Source of the DNA: Actinomyces procaprae
GTDB taxonomy: Bacteria; Actinomycetota; Actinomycetes; Actinomycetales; Actinomycetaceae
Length of the DNA: 64,000 nt
Assembly: GCF_004798665.1 (NCBI RefSeq)
Contig: NZ_CP039292.1
Location: forward strand, 1,922,001 to 1,986,000
Direction of reading: 5' to 3'
Shown here: in pieces, positions 56,471 through 64,000 of the stretch
Position numbering within the stretch: the first letter of the stretch is position 1
Layout of the letters: the number at the start of each line of letters is the position of its first letter
The notes under the pieces: generated by a model
What the model was told of the DNA's origin: nothing
Databases searched by the model: none
What the model saw: only the letters and a program-made list of their open reading frames with translations
Position numbers and translations under genes: made by a program

Positions 56471-57636
56471 CTGCATCGTCCCCGGGTCCACCCGAATAGT
56501 TTGCACACACGGTAATGCTGTTCTATTTGTTGTTCAATAAGTTCGCGTTTGTCATATAGGACATCAATGAGTGCCCTATCGCCAGTCAAACGCTCGCATA
56601 TCTCGCATACGCTCATGGCTTTCGTGCGCCTTACCGACGTCGCACTTTCTGTCGCTAAATGGTATAGATAAGTTGGGCCGAGAGTTCGTATCGCATGTAG
56701 GATCAAACCTTGAAACTCGTCGACGTCGTATGAACCGTTGCTCATCAACTCCTGGATGTCTCCAATCGTTAAGATCGAGTTGTGTTCAGTATTCGTACCG
56801 CAGCAAACACCCACGGTCCCGTCAGCATTGACTGTAGGAGGATCCATTAGGGCAGGACAGCCACCATATAGTTTACTTAAATTAAATTCCTCATGACTGC
56901 CGAAGTACTCCGATCGAAGACGTCGCCCTCTTCCAAGTCGTGATATGGCGGACTGCGAAATTAGGTAGCGAGTTCCGTCTTCGGCAGGTTCAGGAAGATT
57001 ATCGTCACCACGGTCCAGGCTCTCGACAATCGGAATTTGCTCGCCTAGGAACTCGCTGACGCTCATCGGCGTAATCTTGCTCCGAGGCCCACTACATACA
57101 GCTATTAGGACCGTCTCGAACCCCTGTCCTTTCGAAGCATTCCACGCTCGTTTTACGTTGGCCAACGGAATCCATACCGAATGGAAGTCGTCAGTTGAGT
57201 AGTTTATCTCGGTCAATCCTGCATTCCGTAGTTCAAAAACCGTTGACTCTGCCGATATTTGGTCCTCCGCCCATGAAGCGTTAGTTACGAGCCGACTCAT
57301 AATACCTTGCTCGGAACAATAAGATATTGCTTCAAGCAGGGAGTCGCCTAGAAGGGTGGACTCGCCACCTGTGAAAGCAACGAGCTTAAGCGGTGTATTG
57401 CTGGCATAATAGTCAATTATACCGATCATTTCTGATGCGGTCAGTTCCTCGGTTCCTGTTGGCCCGGAGTTCATGAGGCAATGTGCGCAACGTGCTTGGC
57501 ACCGGTTAGTTGTCGCAATTGCAATGCGCCTGACATTCCCGTGATTAGATACTGGATCGTATGACGCTCTCCCAATCGGAGCATTCTTCAATTCCATGAG
57601 TTTTCCGTCTAGGCTATACCACCACTGAACCATCAT
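56467..57636 (-). CDS. Radical SAM protein with SPASM-like C-terminus
   Basis: 389 aa. The [4Fe-4S]/SAM motif is NRCQARCAHC (Cys46, Cys50, Cys53), with FTGGESTLLGDSLLEAI as the GGE motif and LVTNASWAEDQ after it. The C-terminal part shows GGCPALMDPPTVNADGTVGV, CCG, then SVCEICERL, a cysteine pattern like SPASM/Twitch auxiliary cluster domains used in peptide maturation. ATG 57636 overlaps the end of the preceding gene by 23 bp; ATG 57597 is the alternative start. Position directly after the candidate precursor gene supports a role in modifying that protein. Confidence 0.88.
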   Translation of the reverse strand: MMVQWWYSLDGKLMELKNAPIGRASYDPVSNHGNVRRIAIATTNRCQARCAHCLMNSGPTGTEELTASEMIGIIDYYASNTPLKLVAFTGGESTLLGDSLLEAISYCSEQGIMSRLVTNASWAEDQISAESTVFELRNAGLTEINYSTDDFHSVWIPLANVKRAWNASKGQGFETVLIAVCSGPRSKITPMSVSEFLGEQIPIVESLDRGDDNLPEPAEDGTRYLISQSAISRLGRGRRLRSEYFGSHEEFNLSKLYGGCPALMDPPTVNADGTVGVCCGTNTEHNSILTIGDIQELMSNGSYDVDEFQGLILHAIRTLGPTYLYHLATESATSVRRTKAMSVCEICERLTGDRALIDVLYDKRELIEQQIEQHYRVCKLFGWTRGRCR

Positions 57637-58306
57637 TGATGATGATAGTTTGGGTTGAGTTATCTGAGCTTGCTGTCACCTTGAAATGAGTTCCCCGATA
57701 CGTGGAAGACACAGTGATTTCATTTTCTCGGTCAGTGTCGAACTTAGACAATGCACGGCGTAGCAATCGTTTTTCTCGTGATTCACCGACACCCTGTTCC
57801 ACAAAATGAGAATGAAGACTATGAGCAATATAGAGCTCACTGAAGTGCATCGGCGGTGGAGTGAGTCGTTTGTCGGTCGCGGCCGGAAGAGGCGTGTCTA
57901 CCGCGCCGGTATATTTCGCATTCTTGAGCGCAATGGCGTTTGCACCGACACCGATGTTGGCGCCCGCCAGATGATAGACCCCAACATTACCGATAACTGC
58001 CACGTTATATATTGCAGCCAGAACCACACCGACATACAGTACTGGGATCGCATCGGGATCAGATTCGGACTTCCCTGTACTCAACCAACTCACACAGTGA
58101 TCAAGGGTGAGGAATCGCACACCTCGGGGACTTTCAACTACAGCACGCCTCACTGAACTACCTGTTTCGCCCAACTCGGTCAACTCAGCCAGAAATAAAT
58201 CGGGTGATCGTTCAAATTCATCCATCTTCTGCGGACTGGACAACAGCCGATGCCGAAGCTGTATTAAGCGTTCGCAGATGTGTTTGTCGGGGGCTATTAC
58301 AGTCAT
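57614..58306 (-). CDS. Candidate SdpC-like precursor of a modified antimicrobial peptide
   Basis: 230 aa, no signal peptide. Residues 1-50 are a charged leader-like helix region (LSSPQKMDEFERSPDLFLAE). Residues about 87-128 form a Val/Ala/Asn/Tyr-rich hydrophobic block (AIPVLYVGVVLAAIYNVAVI, then GNVGVYHLAGANIGVGANAI). The rest is polar, with a beta-like tail ending INDGSVVV. The block resembles the mature SDP toxin of Bacillus subtilis SdpC (LYxxVxxAAxY pattern, Asn-Ala-Val runs) by eye only. The neighbouring SdpI-like gene strengthens the link. ATG 58306 has AAGGAG six bases upstream; ATG 58309 and ATG 58339 are also in frame. If not a precursor, it could be a maturation factor. Confidence 0.6.
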   Translation of the reverse strand: MTVIAPDKHICERLIQLRHRLLSSPQKMDEFERSPDLFLAELTELGETGSSVRRAVVESPRGVRFLTLDHCVSWLSTGKSESDPDAIPVLYVGVVLAAIYNVAVIGNVGVYHLAGANIGVGANAIALKNAKYTGAVDTPLPAATDKRLTPPPMHFSELYIAHSLHSHFVEQGVGESREKRLLRRALSKFDTDRENEITVSSTYRGTHFKVTASSDNSTQTIIINDGSVVV

Positions 58307-58335
58307 CATGTTCTCCTTGGCTGTTCGGTTTATGT

Positions 58336-58692
58336 TCATCGATTATTTACGTTCAGTACTACGTACAGCATATAGCAGTATCCCAAAATCAGTTGAATCG
58401 ACATAATGGAGACCGGAACCATTATTGGGATGGCACTAGGAAATATTGCTTGAACCACAAACAATGCTGCCGAGTCGAAACATATGACACCTACGGCTAT
58501 TGCAGGATGCGCGCATTTGGCTTGAATTCTGTACCAGTCTTCTTCGCTGCGATATGCACTGGGGATTCGCACGCCAGCTAAGGAGTTTGGTTTAAGAGAA
58601 CCTCGTTTCATCTTTACGCCGGTAACTGTAAGTGCAATTCCACATAGAGTCATAGCAGCAGCTACTATTGAACTGGTCAGCCATTCGAACAT
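58336..58692 (-). CDS. SdpI-like membrane protein, candidate immunity protein
   Basis: 118 aa with three hydrophobic helices (about 7-26, 64-82, 86-112). Between the first and second helix lies SLAGVRIPSAYRSEEDWYRI, which matches the SdpI/YhfL-type motif (G-I/V-R-x-P-x-x-x-x-S-E-E-x-W). In Bacillus subtilis, SdpI confers immunity to SDP. It is the first gene of the cargo operon, with ATG 58692 behind AGGAA; its stop overlaps an ATG in frame with the next gene. The 129 bp to the right IS would hold the operon promoter. Confidence 0.75.
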   Translation of the reverse strand: MFEWLTSSIVAAAMTLCGIALTVTGVKMKRGSLKPNSLAGVRIPSAYRSEEDWYRIQAKCAHPAIAVGVICFDSAALFVVQAIFPSAIPIMVPVSIMSIQLILGYCYMLYVVLNVNNR

Positions 58693-58821
58693 CGTCGTTC
58701 CTGCCGTTTTTCAGGGTGCCACCTGCGATATGTGGACTTATGGTAGCACGTGGTCTGTCCGGTGTCAAGGTGTCGATGAGACTCATTACATGTGCCCGCG
58801 AAAGAGGCTCGGTGCCTCACC

Positions 58822-60192
58822 CAGGGGCTCGGCAAAGTTGTTGGCTGGGTTGGGGGGTTGTTAGGGGTTTTCGGCGTGTTGGTGCGGGCGCGGCGCGACC
58901 CGCCGGTGACGATAGGTGGTGCAAACAATCCCGTAACCGGAGAGGTCGCGCCGCTGTGTCATCATCCACCACCACGCCCTTGTCGCGCCAGCCCCTGACA
59001 GGGGTGTTCGCCACGGTCCCCGACCCCCCGGCACCGTCGCGGGCGCCGCCACCGGCTGGGCACTGTGCTGGCTTTGGCGGCGGTGGGGGTGCTGGCCGGG
59101 TGTCGCACCCTGCTGGCCGTCTGGGAGCACGCCCGGGACCTGACGCCCGGCCAGCTACGCGACCTGGGGCTAGGGCAGGGCCGCCCACTGCCGTCGGAGT
59201 CGACGATCCGCCGCACCCTGCAAGCCTTGGACCCAGATGACCTGGACGCTCGGATCGCGTCGTGGATGTTCACCCGCACCGGCACCACAGGCGGCAGGCG
59301 GGTGATCGCGGTTGACGGCAAGACCATGCGCGGCGCCAAGACCAACAACAGCAGCAGCGGGGACGGTGACGGCGGCTGGGCGCCGCACCTGATCTCGGCT
59401 CTGGACCAGGAGACCGGGGCGGTGTTCGCCCGGCAGCGCGTACGAGATAAGAGCAGCGAGATCCCCGCCCTGAAGGACCTGCTGGCGCCCCATGACCTTT
59501 ACCGGCGCGGTGGTCACCGCTGATGCGCTGCACACCCAGCACGAGACCGCCGAATGGATCATCTCCCGGGGTGCCGACTATGTGCTGACAGTCAAGGGCA
59601 ACCAACCCAGTCTCAGAGCGAAGCTGAAGGCCCTGCCCTGGAAGGATGTCCCCGCCACCTCTGGGGTGGACACCTGTCACGGGCGCAGGGTACGGCGCAC
59701 CATCAAAGCCGCAGCAGTACCCGCCTGGGTTGAGTTCCCCGGCGCCGCCCAGGTCCTCCAGGTACGCCGCACCCGCACCACCACCAAGCGCCGTCCCGAC
59801 GGTCAGATGGAGACCAGGCGCACCACGCAGGTCGTCTACCTCGTCTGCTCCGTCCCCACCGAGCAGGCCCGGCCCGAGCAAGTAGCAGCCTGGACCCGCG
59901 GGCATTGGGGTATTGAGAACCGTGTTCACTGGGTACGTGACGCCCGCCTTTGATGAGGACCGGCACCAGCTGCGCACCGGCGCCGGCCCCCAGGTCATGG
60001 CCACCCTCAGGAACCTCGCCATCAGCCTCATCCGCACCCTCTACGACGACCCCACCACCACCACCACCACCAGCAGCGTCGCCTCAGCCAACCGGGGTCG
60101 CCTCAGCCAACCGGGCCATGACCCGGAAACCCGCCAAAGCCATCAAACTCCTAACAACCACCTAACCACACACCGACTTTGCCGAGTCCCTG
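58822..60192 (+). mobile_element. ISAs1-family insertion sequence, right copy
   Basis: 1371 bp, direct orientation relative to the left copy. Differences include extra bases in G and C runs, an AGC insertion in the Asn-Ser run and a different right terminus (CACACCGACTTTGCCGAGTC then CCTG). Its right end is the outer boundary of the composite transposon. Confidence 0.92.
58956..60165 (+). pseudogene. ISAs1-family transposase, right copy, additional frameshift
   Basis: It shares the CTT-T and CTT-TGA shift points and the 19-bp 3' duplication with the left copy. In addition it has one extra C in the run at about 59023-59028 (CCCCCCGG versus CCCCCGG). That breaks the frame after FATVPDP, before the catalytic domain. 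The catalytic region itself (VIAVDGKTMRGAK, TADALHTQ, GHWGIENRVHW) is preserved. Start GTG 58956 and stop 60165 correspond to the left copy. Confidence 0.85.
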
Positions 60193-60202
60193 AGCAGTGG
60201 CC
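60193..60202. repeat. Target site duplication, right copy (AGCAGTGGCC)
   Basis: Identical to 52095-52104; it marks the outer end of the composite transposon inside gntR. Confidence 0.92.
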
Positions 60203-60339
60203 GGGTTGATCCGGTAGGTGGTGGCGTACTGGGTGGTCGACATCACCCGATCCCCGTCAGTCAGCGCCCTGATGAGGATCTGGTGACGAATGTCGTCGGC
60301 TATCTGTCTGTAGATCGGCGCGGTCGAATCAAACTCCAC
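60193..60339 (-). pseudogene. GntR/YtrA-type regulator, 5' fragment
   Basis: It encodes VEFDSTAPIYRQIADDIRHQ, ILIRALTDGDRVMSTTQYAT and TYRINPATA, the first two thirds of a winged-helix GntR domain. GTG 60339 with AGGGGG six bases upstream is the natural start. The frame then runs into IS sequence. Rejoined with 51855-52104 it would give a protein of roughly 130 aa, the usual YtrA-subfamily size. These regulators normally repress the ABC genes that follow them. Confidence 0.92.
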
Positions 60340-60516
60340 GGAACACCCCCTCATCGGTTCATTACATGACTACTGAACCATATGACCATCAGGGTGTCAA
60401 ACCGTCTCGTGACGCTGCGAGCCCCGACGTTTCTCTGAGGCAGGCATCGTGGAGACTTCCCCGCGCCTGCCGGCCAGAAAGCCCCAGACTCATATGCGTA
60501 CCGGTAGGGTCTGCCC

Positions 60517-61149
60517 ATGCCCTCCCCACTGCTCAAGCGGATCGCCAGAATCTTCACCTCCACCGCCAAGGAGGCGGTGGCCGACGCGATTGAGAAGGAG
60601 CTGGCGACCGGTGAGAAGTCGCGCGCACGCGCCGCGTCCGGCTCCGGGGCGAAACGATCGGGAGCCGCGAACCACTCCGGCTCCCGCACCACCTCCCAGC
60701 CGGATGCCCGCAGCCCCCGCGCGGGCGCGCACGACGGCGTCGGCGTTTACGACGTCGCCTCCCTGGGACTTCCGGACTTCACCTACTCCCCCGATCCCGA
60801 CGGCGACGCCGACCCCGGCGAGGTGGTGTGGACCTGGGTGCCCTTCGAGGAGGACGCCACCCAGGGCAAGGACCGTCCCGTGCTCGTCCTGGCCCACCAC
60901 GGCAAGCGGCTCGTCGCCGCCCAGTTGACCAGCAAGGACCACGACCTTGACGCCGCCCAGGAGGCCCGCTGGGGTCGCTACTGGCACGACGTCGGCACCG
61001 GGCCGTGGGACTCCAAGGGCCGTCCCAGCGAGGTGCGCCTGGACCGCCTGCTGCTCGTCGAGCCGGATGTGGTGCGCCGCGAGGGCGCCACCATGAAGCG
61101 GTCGACCTTCGACGGCGTCGTTACCGCTCTGCGGGCGCACTGGTCCTGA
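60517..61149 (+). CDS. PemK/MazF-like family protein
   Basis: 210 aa. The N-terminal 75 residues are a low-complexity basic/Ser-rich region (KRIARIFTSTAKEAVADAI, then an Ala/Arg/Ser linker). The C-terminal domain from about residue 100 has GEVVWTWVPFEEDATQGKDR, PVLVLAHHGKRLVAAQLTSK and SEVRLDRLLLVEPDVVRREG, matching the PemK-like fold of type II toxins. No antitoxin gene is adjacent, so it may be a solo actinobacterial family member rather than an active toxin. ATG 60517 has AGGG upstream. It is divergent from the gntR fragment. Confidence 0.75.
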   Translation: MPSPLLKRIARIFTSTAKEAVADAIEKELATGEKSRARAASGSGAKRSGAANHSGSRTTSQPDARSPRAGAHDGVGVYDVASLGLPDFTYSPDPDGDADPGEVVWTWVPFEEDATQGKDRPVLVLAHHGKRLVAAQLTSKDHDLDAAQEARWGRYWHDVGTGPWDSKGRPSEVRLDRLLLVEPDVVRREGATMKRSTFDGVVTALRAHWS

Positions 61150-61377
61150 TCACCCACCACGGGCGGCTGCGGCGCGACGCACTTCACGTCGTCGGCCGGT
61201 ATTCGACCGGGGATCGCCGGTCCATCCGGTGTTAGAGTTCGCTCGGACCTCTGGCCTGGCCGGCTTCGGGGTCCGGCGACCGGGCCTGCCTGGTGCTTCC
61301 ACCACCTCAAGTCCGCCCGCGGCGCCAACCCTCTCTCCGGCCATTGACCATTCAGACACCAGAAAGCTTCACTCACA

Positions 61378-61638
61378 GTGGCGAACATCAAGTCTCAGAT
61401 CAAGCGCATCAAGACCAACGAGAAGGCCCGCCTGCGCAACAAGGCCGTCAAGTCCGAGCTCAAGACCTACGTGCGCCGGACGCGCGAGGCCGTCGAGGCC
61501 GGCGACAAGCAGGCCGCCGAGGAGCACCTGCGCAAGGCCTGCCGCAAGCTGGACAAGGCCGTCTCCAAGGGCGTCATTCACCGCAACCAGGCCCGCAACC
61601 GCAAGTCGAAGCTGGCCAAGCGCGTCAACGCCATGTGA
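61378..61638 (+). CDS. rpsT: 30S ribosomal protein S20
   Basis: 86-aa basic helical protein that binds 16S rRNA in the body of the 30S subunit. [20 protein letters not shown] at the start and [20 protein letters not shown] at the end are typical of S20. GTG 61378 gives the normal length. It lies near holA, a common actinobacterial neighbour. A terminator hairpin follows 25 bp after the stop. The 228-bp space before it must hold its promoter, but I cannot define hexamers with confidence. Confidence 0.97.
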   Translation: MANIKSQIKRIKTNEKARLRNKAVKSELKTYVRRTREAVEAGDKQAAEEHLRKACRKLDKAVSKGVIHRNQARNRKSKLAKRVNAM

Positions 61639-61662
61639 CCCGGCGCGCGCACGATTGCGTCT

Positions 61663-61696
61663 GGAAGGGCGTCTCCCACCTGGGAGGCGCCCTTCC
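61663..61696. terminator. rpsT terminator
   Basis: 15-bp stem GGAAGGGCGTCTCCC (61663-61677) with 61682-61696, loop ACCT, one G-U pair, followed by TGGTTTCC. Confidence 0.88.
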
Positions 61697-61807
61697 TGGT
61701 TTCCGTCTTCCGGACCCGTGCTCGTGGCCCGCTCCGACGGCGTTACGATTCCTCAGGCCGGCGCCCTCCCGCCCGGCCGCACATTCAGGCGACCGTGAGG
61801 AGAACGC

Positions 61808-63295
61808 ATGCGCATCGGGTTTGACCGGGACAAGTACCTCAAACTGCAGTCCGAGCGAATCGCACAACGCCGGGCCCAGTTCGGCGGCAAGCTCTACCTG
61901 GAGTTCGGCGGCAAGCTCATCGACGACATGCACGCCTCCCGCGTCCTGCCCGGTTTCACCCCCGACAACAAGATCGTGATGCTCGCCGAGCTGGCCGACG
62001 ACGTGGAGATCATCGTCGCCGTCAACGCCAAGGACTTCGCCCGCCACAAGATCCGCGCCGACCACGGCACCTCCTACGAGGACGAGGTACTCCGCCACGT
62101 GGACGCCTTCCGCGACTACGGGCTGTACGTGGGCTCCATCGTGATCACCCAGTGGACCGACGACAACCTCCAGGCCGCCGAGTTCAAGCGCAAGCTGGAA
62201 AAGCTCGGCATCACCGTCTACCGCCACTTCCCGATCCCCGGCTACCCCAACGACGTCACCCGCATCGTCTCCGAGCAGGGCTACGGGCGCAACGAGTACA
62301 TCGAGACCTCCCGCGACCTGGTGGTGGTCACCGCGCCGGGGCCGGGATCGGGCAAGATGGCCACCTGCCTTTCCCAGATCTACCACGACCACGTGCGCGG
62401 CATCTCCTCCGGCTACGCCAAGTTCGAGACCTTCCCCATCTGGAATCTGCCGCTGGACCACCCGGTCAACATCGCCTACGAGGCCGCCACCGCCGACCTT
62501 GACGACGTGAACATGATCGATCCCTTCCACTTGGCGGCCCACGGCGTGCAGACCGTCAACTACAACCGCGACGTCGAAGTGTTCCCGGTGCTCTCGCGCC
62601 TGTTCGAGCAGATCATGGGCGCCTCCCCGTACGCCTCCCCCACCGACATGGGGGTGAATATGGCCGGCTACTGCATCAGCGACGACGACGTGTGCCGGGA
62701 GGCCTCCAAGCAGGAGGTGATCCGCCGCTACTACAAGGCACTGGTGGCAGAGAAGCGGGACATGCTCGAGCCGGTCCAGTCCGGGCGGATCGCCCTGCTG
62801 ATGAGCAAGCTCGGCATCGCCAAGGAGGACCGGCCGGTGGTTGTGCCGACGCTTGAGCTCGCGGAGGCGACCAACGCGCCGGCCGCGGCCATTGAGCTGC
62901 CGGACGGATCCATCGAGCTGGGCAAGACCTCCCCGCTGCTGGGCTGCTCCTCCGCGATGCTGCTCAACGCCCTCAAGCGCCTGGCCGGCATAGACCCGAC
63001 GGTCGACCTACTCGCCAAGGAGTCGATCGAGCCGATCCAGACGCTCAAGACCCGCCACCTGGGCAGCCGCAACCCGCGCCTGCACACCGACGAGGTGCTG
63101 ATCGCGCTGGCGGTCTCCGCCAACGGGGATGCCAACGCCGCCCGCGCACTGGACGAGCTGGGCAGCCTGCGCGGCTGCGACGTGCACACCTCGACCATCC
63201 TCGGGCCCGTGGACGAGGGCATCTTCCGCTCCCTGGGGATTCAGGTGACCAACGAGCCGGTCTTCGCCACGAAGTCCCTGTATCGCAAGAAGTAG
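61808..63295 (+). CDS. DUF1846 domain-containing protein
   Basis: 495-aa cytoplasmic protein of the DUF1846 family, widespread in Firmicutes and Actinobacteria, of unproven function. It starts [20 protein letters not shown] and contains [21 protein letters not shown], a P-loop-like [36 protein letters not shown] and [18 protein letters not shown]. The P-loop-like GPGSGK suggests nucleotide or phosphate binding. ATG 61808 follows AGGAG. It is convergent with holA. Confidence 0.92.
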   Translation: MRIGFDRDKYLKLQSERIAQRRAQFGGKLYLEFGGKLIDDMHASRVLPGFTPDNKIVMLAELADDVEIIVAVNAKDFARHKIRADHGTSYEDEVLRHVDAFRDYGLYVGSIVITQWTDDNLQAAEFKRKLEKLGITVYRHFPIPGYPNDVTRIVSEQGYGRNEYIETSRDLVVVTAPGPGSGKMATCLSQIYHDHVRGISSGYAKFETFPIWNLPLDHPVNIAYEAATADLDDVNMIDPFHLAAHGVQTVNYNRDVEVFPVLSRLFEQIMGASPYASPTDMGVNMAGYCISDDDVCREASKQEVIRRYYKALVAEKRDMLEPVQSGRIALLMSKLGIAKEDRPVVVPTLELAEATNAPAAAIELPDGSIELGKTSPLLGCSSAMLLNALKRLAGIDPTVDLLAKESIEPIQTLKTRHLGSRNPRLHTDEVLIALAVSANGDANAARALDELGSLRGCDVHTSTILGPVDEGIFRSLGIQVTNEPVFATKSLYRKK

Positions 63296-63375
63296 CACCG
63301 TCACCGAGCTGCCCCTGGCCGCCATCACACAGTCCTGAGCGGCAGTCGGCCAATGACCCGTCCATAGGTCCGGCG

Positions 63376-64000
63376 CTAGGAGGAGCGCCCCGGCAATCTC
63401 CCGCGGCGGGCGTCGCAGATGGTGATCACGGCCCGCTCGACGGCGTAGACGGGATCCCGGGAGGCACCCTTGACCTCGGCGTCGGCGCGGGCGACCGCCT
63501 GGATCGCCACGGCGAGGGCGTCGTCGGACCAGCCGGCCAGCTCGCGGCGGGCGCGGTCGGCCTGCCACGGCGCCATACCCAGGTCACGGGCGGTCAGCCC
63601 CCGACGCCCGCCCATGGCTGCTACCCGGGCGAGTTGGCGGATCTTCATGGCCAGGGCGGCGACGATCGGGACCGGATCGGTGCCGGTGGCCAGCGCGTGC
63701 CGCAGGGCGGTTACGGCTTTCACGACGTTCCCGGCCGCGGCGGCGTCGGCCACGGTGAAGCCGGTGGCCTCGAAGCGGCCCGCATAGTAGGTGTTGACAG
63801 TCGCGATCGTGATGGTGCCCTGGGTATCGGCGATCAGCTGCTCGGCGGCCGAGCACAGCTCCCGCAGGTCGGTGCCCAGCGCATCCACCAGTGCCCCGAC
63901 GGCGTCTGGATCCATACGGCGCCCGGCTTGGCGCACATCAGCGGTGACCAGCGCCGCCTTGTCCTTGGGAGACTTGACTGCCTGGATGGTGCACACCGGG
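63376..64000 (-). CDS. holA: DNA polymerase III delta subunit, 5' end outside the window
   Basis: Clamp-loader subunit that opens the beta sliding clamp. The visible C-terminal 208 codons contain ALGTDLRELCSAAEQLIADT and ITIATVNTYYAGRFEATGFT, VADAAAAGNVVKAVTALRHA and DPVPIVAALAMKIRQLARVA, matching domains II-III of HolA. The N-terminal clamp-opening region is off the right edge. Its proximity to rpsT agrees with the usual actinobacterial layout. Confidence 0.92.
   Translation of the reverse strand, partial: PVCTIQAVKSPKDKAALVTADVRQAGRRMDPDAVGALVDALGTDLRELCSAAEQLIADTQGTITIATVNTYYAGRFEATGFTVADAAAAGNVVKAVTALRHALATGTDPVPIVAALAMKIRQLARVAAMGGRRGLTARDLGMAPWQADRARRELAGWSDDALAVAIQAVARADAEVKGASRDPVYAVERAVITICDARRGRLPGRSS

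Larger units (their letters stand above)
52105..60192. mobile_element. Composite transposon: two direct ISAs1-family copies around a bacteriocin-like operon
   Basis: IS copies at 52105-53470 and 58822-60192, both in the + orientation, flank about 5.3 kb of visibly AT-richer cargo. The outermost ends begin CAGGGGCTCGGCAAAG (left) and, reading inward from the right, CAGGGACTCGGCAAAG. The 10-bp AGCAGTGGCC is present just outside both outer ends (52095-52104 and 60193-60202). The inner flanks (AAACCGCAAG and GTGCCTCACC) do not match. This is the footprint expected of one transposition event of the whole 8.1-kb unit into gntR. Confidence 0.92.

Noticed and set aside
60517..61149. PemK-like gene as half of an active toxin-antitoxin pair
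   Set aside because: No antitoxin-like gene upstream or downstream; the neighbour is the gntR fragment and then rpsT.

Overview
The window is high-GC DNA of an actinobacterium, most likely an Actinomyces or another member of Actinomycetaceae. The evidence is the hrcA-dnaJ, DUF3097, hemW, trmB and lepA neighbourhood, GTG starts, a trp operon without trpF (as expected where PriA covers that step) and a large GH3 repertoire. The genus is an inference; no rRNA is present.

Layout. 1-2945: heat-shock genes dnaJ and hrcA with a CIRCE operator, divergent from a DUF3097 gene. 3-7.6 kb: a frameshifted secreted tannase-like esterase, an NhaD-type antiporter and a membrane protein. 7.8-10.3 kb: ISL3-type debris, comprising a 492-bp MITE-like element, a 1.45-kb IS with a broken transposase, and periodic repeats. 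10.4-16.8 kb: hemW-trmB, a MOSC protein, lepA and glf. 17.1-19.2 kb: an AgrA/AgrC-like two-component pair. 20-36 kb: a GT2, a GtrA-like protein and four GH3 glycosidases; two of these are domain-swapped and membrane-anchored at both ends. A stand-alone trpB lies between GH3 genes. 36.2-43 kb: the trp operon, trpL (three consecutive Trp codons plus attenuator)-trpE-trpG-trpD-trpCB fusion-trpA. 43.7-50 kb: a YeiH-type exporter, a NarL-type two-component pair and an ABC exporter. 50-52.1 kb and 60.2-60.3 kb: a YtrA-type gntR-ABC-permease operon whose gntR is split. 60.5-64 kb: a PemK-like gene, rpsT, a DUF1846 gene and holA (cut by the window end).

The outstanding region is 52105-60192, an apparently complete composite transposon. 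Two nearly identical ISAs1-family IS copies in direct orientation bound an AT-richer cargo operon, and a 10-bp target duplication (AGCAGTGGCC) sits at the outer ends inside gntR. The cargo encodes an SdpI-like membrane protein, a 230-aa protein with an SdpC-like hydrophobic core, a radical SAM/SPASM-like enzyme, a class I methyltransferase and an ABC exporter. Together these suggest a mobile, enzymatically modified SDP-type bacteriocin with its immunity and export genes. The IS transposase carries two +1 shift points, both at CTT-T, shared by both copies.

A second theme is the intergenic space. At least six sequence-unrelated families of degenerate tandem arrays with a 19-23 bp period occur, often as two inverted halves around a hairpin and often directly at gene 3' ends, where in two cases they supply the stop codon.
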